From contig JAUHXA010000038.1 in NCBI GenBank assembly GCA_030427245.1, forward strand, positions 1 to 63,566: DNA of 63,566 nucleotides. The letters are read 5' to 3'. A model generated the notes under the pieces. It was not told the origin of the DNA. It did no database searches and was given only the letters and a program-made list of their open reading frames with translations. Each line of letters begins with the position of its first letter. The first letter of the stretch is position 1. Origin of the DNA: Bacteroidia bacterium (GTDB lineage Bacteria; Bacteroidota; Bacteroidia; Chitinophagales; UBA2359). Position numbers and translations under genes: made by a program. Shown here piece by piece: positions 9,414 to 19,096 of the stretch.

Positions 9414-10133
9414 TTACTCTTCTTCATTTCCTTTCAACTTCCATTCAATTTCCCGTTTGTGTTTGGTAGGATACTCCAATTGCAGCCAACGAATATCTGA
9501 CATCAACGCTTTAACATCTTGAAGGGTTTCTAAATCATAATAGCCTCTGATAATGCCCTTTCTGCCTACCAACACATATTTTGAAGGATAAATCATAGTT
9601 TTTATATTGCTTGAATCGGACAGTGTAGGAAGGGGTAAATGATAGCCCTCTATGATTTGTCGGTTTACTGTTTCCTGTGTTCCACCCAACAAAAACCACC
9701 TTTCATCATCTATCTTATATTGCTGTACCAATTGTTGAAGCCTTTCAAGCGTGTCTATTGAAGGAACAACCGTATGCACCAATAGCAGCACTTCTTTGTC
9801 TTCTACAAATTCTTCTTGCAGCATCTTATAGTATTCATTCATTGCAGCCAACCTTGCTTCATCGTGACCTGCAAAGAAACCAACAATTAACACTTTATCT
9901 TTTGCATCTTCAGAAGTAAAGATATCCCCTGTTTGGGTAGTAAAAGAAAATTCGGGAAGGGTATGCCAAAGAGTATCGTTCACCAACGCTTTGTTAGGCT
10001 GCTGTGTATCAGAAGATAAAGGAACAAATCGCTTCAATCGTTTCTTAGCAGGCATTTCTTGATTGTCAAAGTAGAAATAAAATGCAAGCGGTATGATAAT
10101 AGCGATTATATAAGCAAGAACCGTTTTATTCAT
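9414..10133 (-). CDS. SCO1/SenC-like thioredoxin-fold protein lacking copper ligands
   Basis: A 239-residue membrane-anchored protein (hydrophobic segment at residues 5-22) with a thioredoxin-like fold of the SCO family. Visible family traits are the strand VLIVGFF, then WFLLGG, then YVLVGRKGIIRGYYD. True SCO proteins bind copper through CxxxC and a distal His and metallate the CuA site. In an ungapped alignment the two cysteines correspond to Asp91 and Leu95, and the His to Pro183, so copper binding by this route is lost. It lies downstream of oxidase subunit IV but beyond a terminator hairpin, and I see no clear promoter of its own. A structural or chaperone role in oxidase assembly is inference. 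Confidence 0.75.
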   Translation of the reverse strand: MNKTVLAYIIAIIIPLAFYFYFDNQEMPAKKRLKRFVPLSSDTQQPNKALVNDTLWHTLPEFSFTTQTGDIFTSEDAKDKVLIVGFFAGHDEARLAAMNEYYKMLQEEFVEDKEVLLLVHTVVPSIDTLERLQQLVQQYKIDDERWFLLGGTQETVNRQIIEGYHLPLPTLSDSSNIKTMIYPSKYVLVGRKGIIRGYYDLETLQDVKALMSDIRWLQLEYPTKHKREIEWKLKGNEEE

Positions 10134-10155
10134 TGGTGTTGTTTTCTAAAAATAC

Positions 10156-10199
10156 AAAACGCTATCATTGGCGTAGGACGACCAAAATGATAGCGTTTT
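10156..10199. terminator. Terminator after the cytochrome oxidase operon
   Basis: A perfect 14-bp stem (10156-10169 with 10186-10199) with a 16-nt loop and A/T-rich stem ends. On the minus strand it ends in a U run and lies about 80 bp after the subunit IV stop, before the SCO-like gene. Confidence 0.7.
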
Positions 10200-10281
10200 A
10201 TTTGTTTGACAAAATTTTGTCGTTTCTTTATAAATTGTTTTGTGAAACTAATCACTGGTCATAAACTAACCATTAATTTTC

Positions 10282-10725
10282 TTAGTGATGTTCTCCATCT
10301 CCATGATCATCTCCTCCGTGATGTCCATGTCCGCCTGTATGCTTTTCAATCTTTGCAGGGTCTTTCCAGCCTTGCTCAATTTGTACATCCCATCTTTGAC
10401 GGTTGTTTTTCCAAGCATCACCTTCCCACAAAAAAGCCACAATGAACCATATTAAGAATATAGTAGGCGTAAGAATGGTTAGAGTCAATGCTCTGAATTC
10501 ATATCGAACGTGCATAAACTCTCCAACGATGAAAAAAGCTTTCAATAAACTCGCTGCAATGAAGAAGCCGTTTAACAAGAATTTTGAAGTTCCAGGCTCT
10601 ACATAATTCATCCACATCAATGCAGCTACTACTTCAACAATCGTGATAACAGATAACCAGATAGTTGCTCGCCAAACCGCACTTACTTGACTTTTGTATT
10701 GTTCGTCGGTAATATGATGTCCCAT
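10282..10725 (-). CDS. Cytochrome c oxidase subunit IV family protein
   Basis: A 147-residue membrane protein with three hydrophobic helices (about residues 19-37, 48-66, 77-100). It matches the prokaryotic cytochrome oxidase subunit IV family, and MHVRYEFRALTLTI is a typical loop. The last 20 residues are a His/Gly/Asp-rich tail with ten histidines. It follows the two subunit III genes on the same strand and closes the oxidase operon before the hairpin at 10156-10199. Subunit IV is small and non-catalytic and stabilises the complex. The His-rich tail is unusual and could bind metal; that is inference. Confidence 0.85.
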   Translation of the reverse strand: MGHHITDEQYKSQVSAVWRATIWLSVITIVEVVAALMWMNYVEPGTSKFLLNGFFIAASLLKAFFIVGEFMHVRYEFRALTLTILTPTIFLIWFIVAFLWEGDAWKNNRQRWDVQIEQGWKDPAKIEKHTGGHGHHGGDDHGDGEHH

Positions 10726-10809
10726 ATTATTGAGAATTATTTTTTAATATTGTAACCACCAAATGTATTTGGTGAATTGATGATTGTTTTTTAATAAAGA
10801 ATTTGTCAA

Positions 10810-11493
10810 CTATAATAAGTAGAAAGCCAAGAATACAAATACCCACACTAAATCTACAAAGTGCCAGTATAAGCCTACTTTCTCTACCATTTCATAGTGT
10901 CCTCTTCTATGAAACACTCCTTGTGAGGCTTGAATCCAAATAATGATGTTCAGTACAACTCCACTAAATACGTGGAAACCATGAAATCCTGTAATCAAGA
11001 AAAACAACATTCCAAATGCCTGAGGACCATAAGGATTCCACCACAAAGTTGTTCCTCCGTGAATCAAGTGCATCCATTCCCATGCCTGACAGCCTAAGAA
11101 AGCAGCTCCTCCTACAATCCCCCAAAACATCCAAAACAATACACCATCTTTATTCATTCGATGTCCTTCTTGAACTGCTCGTACGACAAACACACTACTC
11201 AGAATAAGAATAAAGGTCATCAAACTCACAAATCCCAAAGGTACATCCCAACCTTCTAAAAAAGGAAAGGCATTGAATACCTTATTTGGGTCGGCCCATT
11301 CAGGACTGCTGAATCGAAGTGTTCCGTAAGAAATCAATAAGGCTGAAAAAGTGAATGCATCTGATACTAAGAAGTACCACATCATTAACTTACCATAGCT
11401 CACATTAAAGGGTGATTTTCCTCCCCCCCAATTAGAGCCATCCTCTACTGCTGCATGAGAATCATGTGCTTTGGTTAATGTTTCTGCTGCCAT
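10810..11493 (-). CDS. Cytochrome c oxidase subunit III
   Basis: A 227-residue membrane protein of the haem-copper oxidase subunit III family. Conserved features are KLMMWYFLVSDAFTF near the N-terminus, GCQAWEWMHLI, TGFHGFHVFSGV and the C-terminal YWHFVDLVWVFVFLAFYLL. Subunit III does not carry redox centres; it stabilises the oxidase and its proton uptake. It is the second of two adjacent subunit III-like genes and is the longer of the pair. The gap of 82 bp to the preceding gene suggests one transcript. Confidence 0.9.
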   Translation of the reverse strand: MAAETLTKAHDSHAAVEDGSNWGGGKSPFNVSYGKLMMWYFLVSDAFTFSALLISYGTLRFSSPEWADPNKVFNAFPFLEGWDVPLGFVSLMTFILILSSVFVVRAVQEGHRMNKDGVLFWMFWGIVGGAAFLGCQAWEWMHLIHGGTTLWWNPYGPQAFGMLFFLITGFHGFHVFSGVVLNIIIWIQASQGVFHRRGHYEMVEKVGLYWHFVDLVWVFVFLAFYLL

Positions 11494-11575
11494 TAAGCTA
11501 ATTTTTTATTTGTAGCAATAATAAAGCGGATTAAGCTCTTCTTTGGCATTGCTACATTATTTTATTTATATTCCT

Positions 11576-12175
11576 TTATTGATAGTATTGAAAAAAGAAA
11601 AACAAATACAACCACAAAACACCTACAAAGTGCCAATAAGTTGAAAGTAATTCGATTCCCAAAAATTTCTCAGGTTTCATATCATTAATGAGTTGCTCTG
11701 CTGCATCTGTTTTTTTGAAGGTTTTGAAATAGAAAACAGCCAAAAACAATAATCCAGCTAAAACATGCACTACATGAATTCCTGATATCACATATAAAAA
11801 AGCTCCCGAAGGATCATTTCCTTGTAAAATAATTCCAAAACTTGCCAGTGCTAACCATCCATAATATTGAAGCACAGCAAATCCAATTCCAAGCAAAAAG
11901 GTCAGGCCAACCATTCTTCTATAAAGCAATGAATCCCCCTTTTTAATGGCTCTTTCCCCTACAATCAAAGTTAAACTGCTCAACAGAATAACAATCGTAC
12001 TCGCCCAAAACAAATCGGGCAACTTGTAAGGAGTCCAGTTACCTTGTGCTTGTCGAACAATAAAAGCACTTGTCAAACCTGCAAACATCATAATGATGCT
12101 ACCAAGTCCCAACCAAAGCCCAAATTTTTTGGGATGAATGTTAGGGGTTCTCTTTTTCACAGATATTGTTGACAT
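11576..12175 (-). CDS. Second cytochrome c oxidase subunit III-like protein
   Basis: A 199-residue membrane protein, also of the subunit III family, with five hydrophobic segments and the motifs SGIHVVHVLAGL and STYWHFVGVLWLYLFFFFQYYQ at the C-terminus. It starts KKRTPNIHPKKFGLWLGL, typical of this shorter paralogue in Bacteroidota oxidase operons. I use the ATG at 12175; an earlier in-frame ATG would add six residues. Two distinct subunit III-type genes in tandem are common in this kind of operon, so this is not a recent duplication. Confidence 0.87.
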   Translation of the reverse strand: MSTISVKKRTPNIHPKKFGLWLGLGSIIMMFAGLTSAFIVRQAQGNWTPYKLPDLFWASTIVILLSSLTLIVGERAIKKGDSLLYRRMVGLTFLLGIGFAVLQYYGWLALASFGIILQGNDPSGAFLYVISGIHVVHVLAGLLFLAVFYFKTFKKTDAAEQLINDMKPEKFLGIELLSTYWHFVGVLWLYLFFFFQYYQ

Positions 12176-12261
12176 TTTCAAATACAAATTCAAAAAACAA
12201 ATGCAAATTCAAGAATTTCACATTGTTTTCTTTTTTAAAAATTTCTAATTTTTCTATCTCT

Positions 12262-13173
12262 TTACAAGAAGAACAATCTGTCTAAAACCATAACAGTCTG
12301 CAAAACCGGCAAATAGACAATAGATGCAAACATCAGCTTTAAGGCCGCTTTATCATCACATTCTTTATACAGATTGTATCCATAGTATAAGAACATTCCT
12401 CCTAATAACAGTGCAGTAATCACTGATATCATACTAATCAGGTTGATGGCGTAAGGCGCAAGTGAAACTACTATTAGGGTAACAATATACACCATTATTT
12501 GTACAGCAGTATATTTGTTTTTACCTGCGGAATTCGGCGACAGTTTGTACCCTGCTTTTTCATATTCTTCTGCTCCCAACCATCCAATGGCCCAAAAATG
12601 TGGAAATTGCCACAAAAATTGGATGCTAAATAATATTGAGGCCTCATAAGACCACAAAGAAGTGGCTGCTACCCATCCAATAACAGGTGGCAATGCACCA
12701 GGAATTGCTCCTATAAATACTGCAAATGGAGAAATTCGTTTCATGGGTGTATACACAAAAGCATAACTGAGCAAAGAAATCGCACCAATTAATGCCGCCA
12801 TTGTATTAAACATCAGACCCAATATTAACAAGCCTGCAATTCCGAATATGCCAGCTACTAATAGAGCTTCTACAACACTCATTCTATTGGCTGCAAGTGG
12901 ACGGTTTTTGGTACGTTTCATCAATCTATCATAGTCTTTTTCTATGATTTGATTAATAGCATTTGCAGAACCCGTTACGAGAAATCCCGCTAAACCCAAG
13001 AAAAGTAAGTCAATGAACAAAAAATTTCCTCCAATAGCCAACAAGTAACCAATGATTGCAGAAAAAACAACCGTTAAGTTTAAACGTACTTTTACCAAAA
13101 TCGAATAATCGCTTATTTTAGATTTCAGAAAAGTAATGTATTGGTTATAGGTAGCCTTTAAACTCGTTACCAT
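12262..13173 (-). CDS. ctaB: Protohaem IX farnesyltransferase (haem O synthase)
   Basis: A 303-residue UbiA-type prenyltransferase with about nine membrane helices. The first aspartate-rich motif is visible in NQIIEKDYDRLMKRTKNRPLA (about residues 85-105), and a second conserved loop appears in WLGAEEYEKAGYKL. It farnesylates haem B to haem O, the first step to the haem A used by oxidase subunit I encoded just upstream. No ctaA (haem A synthase) is seen in this window. It lies between coxA and the subunit III genes in one operon. Confidence 0.94.
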   Translation of the reverse strand: MVTSLKATYNQYITFLKSKISDYSILVKVRLNLTVVFSAIIGYLLAIGGNFLFIDLLFLGLAGFLVTGSANAINQIIEKDYDRLMKRTKNRPLAANRMSVVEALLVAGIFGIAGLLILGLMFNTMAALIGAISLLSYAFVYTPMKRISPFAVFIGAIPGALPPVIGWVAATSLWSYEASILFSIQFLWQFPHFWAIGWLGAEEYEKAGYKLSPNSAGKNKYTAVQIMVYIVTLIVVSLAPYAINLISMISVITALLLGGMFLYYGYNLYKECDDKAALKLMFASIVYLPVLQTVMVLDRLFFL

Positions 13174-13283
13174 TTTAATTATATTGTTTTATTGTTGTAT
13201 TGCTCAATGGCTACATTACTGAATATTGCAAATGAACAATTCAACAGTATAGCAATTCAGTCATATAACAATTCAACCATTCA

Positions 13284-15137
13284 TCAATGCCCCGATTCCG
13301 TTACTTTCAACCCTTGCGCCCTCATTTGATCATCCGATACTGTTTGAGGAATAAACTCATGTCCATCTTTTCCATAGTCATAGGCCCATCGGTGAACGTG
13401 AGGGATAGGTCCTACCCAATTCCCATGACCAGGTTCTATTGGAGAAGTCCACTCCAAAGTAGTAGAATTCCAAGGATTCAAACTTGTCATTTTCTTTCCT
13501 TTTACTGCGCTGTAAAAGAAATTAATTACAAACAAGAACTGAGCAAAGAAAACAATAATTGCAGCTACTGTAATGAATACTTTCAAATCTCCATATATAT
13601 CAAATGTTTGAAAGTATTCTAAGCTATAATAACGTCGTGGCACACCTGTCATTCCTTGATAGTGCATCGGCCAGAAAATACAATAACTTCCTACAAATGT
13701 CACCCAAAAGTGAACATATCCCAAAGTATTGTTCATCATGCGACCATTGAAGAGTTTTGGGAACCAGTGATACACCCCTGCCAATAATCCAAATCCGCCC
13801 GCTAGCCCCATCACAATGTGAAAGTGAGCCGTCACAAAATAAGTATCGTGCAAAGTAATATCTAAAGCAGAGTTTCCTAAGAAAATACCCGTCAAGCCTC
13901 CTGAGATAAATAGCGACACAAAACCAATCGCAAACAACATGGCTGGAGTAAAATTAATATTCCCCCGCCAAATCGTGCCTATCCAGTTAAATACCTTAAT
14001 CGCAGAAGGTACTGCAATTAAAAGTGTAAACAATACAAAAATAGAAGCGACAAATGGATTCAATCCTGAAATGAACATGTGATGCGCCCATACTAAGAAG
14101 GCCAAAACTGTAATGGCTAAGATGGATAGAACCATCGCCTTATATCCGAAAATAGGTTTTTTGGAATTAGTAGCCAATATTTCGGAAACCATTCCCATCG
14201 CAGGTAGAATAATAATATATACTTCTGGGTGTCCTAAGAACCAGAATAAATGCTGGTACAAAATAGGGCTACCTCCTTGTAGTACTTCGCCCGCTACGTT
14301 GGTCAAAGGTGCTCCTGCAATGTAGATGTCAGACAAGTAAAAACTTGTTCCCATTCCTCTATCAAACAATAATAGAATCATAGAAGACAACAATACAGGA
14401 AAGGATAAAACCCCCAAGATTGCAGTAAAGAAGAATGCCCATATTGTCAAAGGTAAACGCATCATCGTCATACCTTTTGTACGCATATTTAATACAGTGG
14501 TAATATAGTTCAAACCTCCCAATAAGGAAGAAATAATGAATAAACTCATGCTCAAAATCCAATAAGTCATCCCTGCTCCTGAACCTGGATCGGCTTGAGG
14601 CAAGGCACTCAATGGAGGATAAGCTGTCCAACCACCACCAAAAGGTCCTGTTTCGATAAACAAGGAAATGAACATTACCAATCCTGCGCTAAAAAAGAAC
14701 CAATAGGAAAGCATATTCAAAAATGGTGATGCCATATCTCTTGCACCACATTGAAGTGGAATCAAAAGATTACTAAATGTACCACTTAGTCCTGCTGTCA
14801 ATACAAAGAATACCATTACTGTTCCATGAATGGTAACCAAAGAATAGTAGCCTGATGGTGTCAAAATTCCTCCTTCAGCCCATTTTCCCAACAAGGTTTC
14901 CATAATAGGAAAAGTCTCGCCAGGCCAAGCCAATTGCAAACGGAATAGCACTGACATTAATACACCTAAAAAAGACCAAAATATACCTGTGATAAGAAAT
15001 TGCTTAGCAATCATCTTATGGTCTTGGCTAAAGATGTATTTTGAAATGAAGGATTCCTTATGATGATGCTCATCGTGATGATCATCATGACCATGCACAA
15101 CAATTTCGTGATGAAGTTTGATATCGGTAACAGCCAT
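13284..15137 (-). CDS. coxA: Cytochrome c oxidase subunit I
   Basis: A 617-residue catalytic subunit of an A-type haem-copper oxidase with 12 or more membrane helices. Visible key motifs are TIHGTVMVFF (low-spin haem ligand), WFLGHPEVYI (CuB His with cross-linked Tyr and the D-channel Glu of A1-type enzymes), AHHMF (CuB His pair), and HDTYFVTAHFHIV (high-spin and low-spin haem ligands). The N-terminus carries a His/Asp-rich stretch with nine His in residues 9-27. The start is the ATG at 15137; an upstream ATG would add 14 residues. It reduces O2 to water and pumps protons. Confidence 0.96.
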   Translation of the reverse strand: MAVTDIKLHHEIVVHGHDDHHDEHHHKESFISKYIFSQDHKMIAKQFLITGIFWSFLGVLMSVLFRLQLAWPGETFPIMETLLGKWAEGGILTPSGYYSLVTIHGTVMVFFVLTAGLSGTFSNLLIPLQCGARDMASPFLNMLSYWFFFSAGLVMFISLFIETGPFGGGWTAYPPLSALPQADPGSGAGMTYWILSMSLFIISSLLGGLNYITTVLNMRTKGMTMMRLPLTIWAFFFTAILGVLSFPVLLSSMILLLFDRGMGTSFYLSDIYIAGAPLTNVAGEVLQGGSPILYQHLFWFLGHPEVYIIILPAMGMVSEILATNSKKPIFGYKAMVLSILAITVLAFLVWAHHMFISGLNPFVASIFVLFTLLIAVPSAIKVFNWIGTIWRGNINFTPAMLFAIGFVSLFISGGLTGIFLGNSALDITLHDTYFVTAHFHIVMGLAGGFGLLAGVYHWFPKLFNGRMMNNTLGYVHFWVTFVGSYCIFWPMHYQGMTGVPRRYYSLEYFQTFDIYGDLKVFITVAAIIVFFAQFLFVINFFYSAVKGKKMTSLNPWNSTTLEWTSPIEPGHGNWVGPIPHVHRWAYDYGKDGHEFIPQTVSDDQMRAQGLKVTESGH

Positions 15138-15205
15138 AAGGGACTCGTTATTTATGTTTTTGAGAAAAAATATTCTCAAATATTATTAATAAAATTTATT
15201 TCTTC

Positions 15206-16252
15206 TTAAAGACTTGAAATGTCTTTTTCTTTCTCAATTGGCATTTCTTCCTCTGCCATATTATCTGCTCCCCCTTCCAACTTATCCAAACCTAATTGTT
15301 TGTAAGTAGGTTGTTGTTCCTTGAGCCATGCTTCGTACTCCTCTTCGGTTTCTACAATTACCACTTTTCTCATATTGTAGTGAGCTGCCCCACAAAGTTC
15401 CGCACAAGCCAATTCGTAATTGAAGTCAGGACCGAACGTTTTACGCATTTCTGCGGTAGTCTTTGTTGGAGTAAACCAAAACTGCGTTGGAATCCCTGGC
15501 ACACAGTCCATTTTCACTCTAAAGTGTGGCAAATAAAAACTATGTAAAACGTCTAAAGCATTCAATTTAAATACAACAGGTTTGCCAATAGGAAGGTGAA
15601 TTTCATTTGCAACAAAATCATCTTTATTAGCAGCATCTGTCCAATCTTGTCCTACTGCATTGTCAGGGCCAATCAATCGAATATTTTTAACCCCCAACTC
15701 ATTGTCTTCTCCAGAATATCTTATCGTCCACAAAAACTGTTGAGCAGTAGCTTCTACAACAATCGCTTCTGTTGGAGCAGGACCTGTGATCTTGAACCAA
15801 TTTCTGATGCCTTCATATACCAACAAAATCATGACAATTGCAGGAATCACTGTCCAAATCAACTCTAATTTGTTGTTGTGTGAATAATAGTAAGATTTCC
15901 TACCTTTTTCTTTTTTGTATTTAAAAGTAAAATAGAACAAGGCAATGTGGGTAATCACAAATACAGGGACGGTCACTACCAAAGTCCACTGGAACATGCT
16001 TCTCAGCCAAGCACCATGCTCAGAGGAGGGGAAAGGTAGGTAGGCTTCTTTAAACCAATAAGCAGAATAGAATGAGCCTATCAAACCTACTATTAAGAAT
16101 GCCATAAATAAGAAAGCATGTACTTTATTCGATGCCTCCATTGCTTTTTCCTCATCCTTCAAAATAGCTATAGACTCGCTTGCCTTTGATATTTGAAAGA
16201 GGATGATAAGCACCAGAGCTATTGTAATAATACCTAAAACTGTTGCAGACAT
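15206..16252 (-). CDS. coxB: Cytochrome c oxidase subunit II with CuA site
   Basis: A 348-residue subunit with an N-terminal membrane helix (residues 4-20), two more helices at about 47-68 and 88-110, and a periplasmic cupredoxin domain. The CuA ligands are clear: His in DVLHSFYLP, then Cys283 (with Glu285), Cys287, His291 and Met294 in CAELCGAAHYNM. It receives electrons from cytochrome c or directly from ACIII and passes them to subunit I. No C-terminal cytochrome c domain is present, so this is an aa3- rather than caa3-type subunit. It lies 183 bp after actF, joining the ACIII and oxidase gene blocks. Confidence 0.95.
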   Translation of the reverse strand: MSATVLGIITIALVLIILFQISKASESIAILKDEEKAMEASNKVHAFLFMAFLIVGLIGSFYSAYWFKEAYLPFPSSEHGAWLRSMFQWTLVVTVPVFVITHIALFYFTFKYKKEKGRKSYYYSHNNKLELIWTVIPAIVMILLVYEGIRNWFKITGPAPTEAIVVEATAQQFLWTIRYSGEDNELGVKNIRLIGPDNAVGQDWTDAANKDDFVANEIHLPIGKPVVFKLNALDVLHSFYLPHFRVKMDCVPGIPTQFWFTPTKTTAEMRKTFGPDFNYELACAELCGAAHYNMRKVVIVETEEEYEAWLKEQQPTYKQLGLDKLEGGADNMAEEEMPIEKEKDISSL

Positions 16253-16435
16253 AATATAAATAGTTAATCGTTTTACTTTTTTTTAAATCTGTTGCTAATA
16301 AACACGAAGATACTATAAATGTTCTAGTGAAAAAGTGACATATATCGCATTAAACCTTTCATTTCTTGCGAAATATCAATATTGTTTAACTAAAACGCAT
16401 CAACGAATATCAATGATTCAACAGTAACTTGCACT

Positions 16436-17623
16436 TTATGTATGGTGCAATACACTTTCTTTGAAGAAAGGATGCCCTTCTGCTTTCAACGCTGCTTTTG
16501 ATAAGGAATGGAATACTACGTAAATAAAGATTCCTCCTAATAGTAAGCCTATTCCAATTTCTAATGCACCAATAGAAGCAGGAGCCATATGGTTTTCTTT
16601 TAAAGCAGCAGGCATCATCATTTGATAAAAATCCATCCAATGTCCGATAATAATTGCACATGCCAAAACCCGCATTACTCCGTAAGTTCTTTTAGCTTTT
16701 CTTGTAATCAATATAAAGAAAGGAGCAATAAAGTTCAAAGCAAAAGTGATATACATAGTCAATGGATAATATTCTGCTCGAAGCTTGAAATACCCTGTTT
16801 CCTCTGGAATGTTTGCATACCAAATCAACATAAATTGCGAGAAGAACAAATATGCCCACGCAATACTGAAAGCAAACATAAATTTACCCACATCGTGTAA
16901 GTGCTCATCTGTCACTTCTTTCAAGTATCCCTGTTCCTTCAAATACATGATAAACAAAGATAAAAATGCACAACTTGTCACAAATGCACTGATGAAATTG
17001 TACCAACCCCACAAAGTACTGTACCAATGCGGCTGAACTGACATAGTATAATCCCAAGATGCTGTGGAACTTGAAATGGCAAAGACAAACAAAAATCCAG
17101 CAGCATATACTTTACTCTTTTCGTATAAGGCAATACTTGGATTGAGATCGTTCTGCAATGAGTTTTTTCTCAACAACCAAGTAAATCCGCACCAAAGTGC
17201 TAAGTACACAATTGTTCTTATCCAGAAAAATGAAACATTCAAATAAGGCTCCTTCCCTGCCAACAAATCCAATGGATCGTGAGCAGCAGCACCAGGCTGT
17301 GCCCAGTGATAGATAGATTGCATTCCGAGTGCCAAAATAATAATGGTCAAAATAGCCCCTACATATATGTAGTTTGCCATTCCTTCCGAAATTCTTCTCA
17401 ACAAAATATACCATCCTCCCCAACCAACTGTATGGGCTGCAATAAAGAACATGGCGGTCAAGGCAATCATCAAAAAGAATACATTATTGTACATGAATGC
17501 TGTCGCAATCCTTGTAGGATTCTCCAAATTAGTAAATATTCCGAACAACATCAACAGTAAGCCAATGCCCATCAGTATAAAACTATACTTTTTTTCCTTA
17601 CTTGAAAAGGTAAAACTTTCCAT
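16436..17623 (-). CDS. actF: ACIII membrane subunit ActF
   Basis: A 395-residue polytopic membrane protein with about ten helices, matching the ActF family of Alternative Complex III (a shorter relative of the ActC/NrfD fold). Recognisable segments are AHTVGWGGWYILLRR, SVQPHWYSTLWGWYNF and FSQFMLIWYANIPEET. In ACIII, ActC and ActF form the membrane core that anchors the complex, with the quinol site assigned to ActC. It is the last of six act genes and precedes coxB. Confidence 0.92.
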   Translation of the reverse strand: MESFTFSSKEKKYSFILMGIGLLLMLFGIFTNLENPTRIATAFMYNNVFFLMIALTAMFFIAAHTVGWGGWYILLRRISEGMANYIYVGAILTIIILALGMQSIYHWAQPGAAAHDPLDLLAGKEPYLNVSFFWIRTIVYLALWCGFTWLLRKNSLQNDLNPSIALYEKSKVYAAGFLFVFAISSSTASWDYTMSVQPHWYSTLWGWYNFISAFVTSCAFLSLFIMYLKEQGYLKEVTDEHLHDVGKFMFAFSIAWAYLFFSQFMLIWYANIPEETGYFKLRAEYYPLTMYITFALNFIAPFFILITRKAKRTYGVMRVLACAIIIGHWMDFYQMMMPAALKENHMAPASIGALEIGIGLLLGGIFIYVVFHSLSKAALKAEGHPFFKESVLHHT

Positions 17624-17666
17624 GAAACTTTATATTAATTGTTTAATTACTATAATTTTGCTCTTC

Positions 17667-18425
17667 TTATTCTTCCCCTGTCGCACTTGTTGAATCTTCC
17701 GTGCTTACTTCAGCTTCTTCTGTTGCAGCTTCATCTGTCGTCTCCTCAGTCACTTCTGTAGGAATAGGCTTTTTACCCAAAGCTACCTGATGCGCATCCT
17801 CAATAGAGACTTTATAATCCTTTGCAATCTTTTCTGCTTGCATATTTTTAATGTAAGCAATTACTTTCCATCTTTCTTCTTTTGTCAATTGAGAAGCATA
17901 AGATCCCATCAAGTTTTTTCCATAGTGTACTGAATGAAACATCTTACCTTCTGGCAATACCAAAATATCTTCTCTAAAGTAAGAAGGAGGAGGTGCAGGA
18001 TAAGCACCACTTTTTACAATCGGACCATCTCCAGCTCCTTTTGCTCCATGACAAATCGCACAATTGATTTCGTAAGCTATTTTTCCTTGTTCCAAAACTG
18101 TCTTATCATAAGCATCCAAAGGATTAACCAATGCTCGCCCTGCCTCTTCATAGCCCTCAGCCGTATCTTCAAAGTAATAAGGTACATAACCACGAGAAAC
18201 TGTTCCTGCAACAGGCTTCAAAGCTGCTTGATTATTCGGAAACAATTGGACTGAATCTCCATCTATCATGACGGTTCGCCCTTCAACGTAAGGCTCATAA
18301 GCCTTTGAATGTGTCATATCAGGCATATATTCACGTCCAGTGAAATCGCCATTTGCTTGACATGCTCCTAAAAAATACGCAGCTATGCAAGTGAAAAATA
18401 GGACTAAAAAATCGCGTTTATACAT
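17667..18425 (-). CDS. actE: ACIII monohaem cytochrome c lipoprotein ActE
   Basis: A 252-residue lipoprotein (lipobox YFLGAC, Cys21) with one c-type haem motif, CAICH, at about residues 121-125, and a later LMGSY that could supply the Met ligand. It corresponds to ActE of ACIII, a monohaem cytochrome on the periplasmic side. The last 40 residues are an acidic Glu/Thr/Ala-rich tail of low complexity, not needed for the fold. It lies 35 bp downstream of actD. Confidence 0.92.
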   Translation of the reverse strand: MYKRDFLVLFFTCIAAYFLGACQANGDFTGREYMPDMTHSKAYEPYVEGRTVMIDGDSVQLFPNNQAALKPVAGTVSRGYVPYYFEDTAEGYEEAGRALVNPLDAYDKTVLEQGKIAYEINCAICHGAKGAGDGPIVKSGAYPAPPPSYFREDILVLPEGKMFHSVHYGKNLMGSYASQLTKEERWKVIAYIKNMQAEKIAKDYKVSIEDAHQVALGKKPIPTEVTEETTDEAATEEAEVSTEDSTSATGEE

Positions 18426-18460
18426 TGTATCAGCTATTTTTTTTAAAATTTGAATTTGCC

Positions 18461-19063
18461 TTAGTGATGATGCAAATACTTTTCTTCTAAATAATCAAGG
18501 TCATCATGCTGCTTGAAAAGATTGTTGTGTAATTCGTTTTTCAAAGACACTGGACGCACTTCAATCGCACCATAACTCTTCAATAGCGAAGTCATTTTCT
18601 CCGCATCTTCATCTGTATGGTATTGCTTTCTATCAAAAACCATCGCAAAACGATCATCAGTAGTTCTTGGATCAAGTATTTCTACTTCTCTAAAAATAGA
18701 CAACCTGTTTCGCAAGTAATAAATTACCACCATTCCAATAGAAGCAAATAATACCGTCAACTCAAATGTAATTGGCACCCAAGAAGGAGCAGAAAAAAAC
18801 GGTTTCCCCCCTACGATAATAGGCCAATCCATTGCAGAAATAAAGGACATTCCCCCAATTGCAGTAAGAGTACCACACGCACCAATCACAAAACCAGCGG
18901 TGTGTAATCGAGTTTCTTGTAGCCCCATAGCTTCATCCAAACCATGAACAGGAAATGGAGTGAACACTTCTTTCATTTGGTAACCTGCTTTTCGCATCTT
19001 CACAGTGGCTTTTACCAAAGGCTCTTCGTCCTCGAAAAAACCCACTAAATATTTATGTTCCAT
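18461..19063 (-). CDS. actD: ACIII subunit ActD (DUF3341)
   Basis: A 200-residue protein of the DUF3341 family with a soluble N-terminal part (FFEDEEPLVKA, YQMKEVFTPFPVHGLDEAMG) and two membrane helices at about residues 55-78 and 98-117. ActD is an auxiliary membrane subunit of ACIII with no cofactor. Its place between actC and actE and the short gaps agree with the standard gene order. Confidence 0.92.
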   Translation of the reverse strand: MEHKYLVGFFEDEEPLVKATVKMRKAGYQMKEVFTPFPVHGLDEAMGLQETRLHTAGFVIGACGTLTAIGGMSFISAMDWPIIVGGKPFFSAPSWVPITFELTVLFASIGMVVIYYLRNRLSIFREVEILDPRTTDDRFAMVFDRKQYHTDEDAEKMTSLLKSYGAIEVRPVSLKNELHNNLFKQHDDLDYLEEKYLHHH

Positions 19064-19096
19064 ATTACAATGAAATTTGGAAAAATTGTCGTTTAA

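Noticed and set aside
10810-12175. Two subunit III genes as a recent duplication
   Set aside because: The two proteins differ throughout in length and sequence, and the pair is a usual arrangement in such operons.
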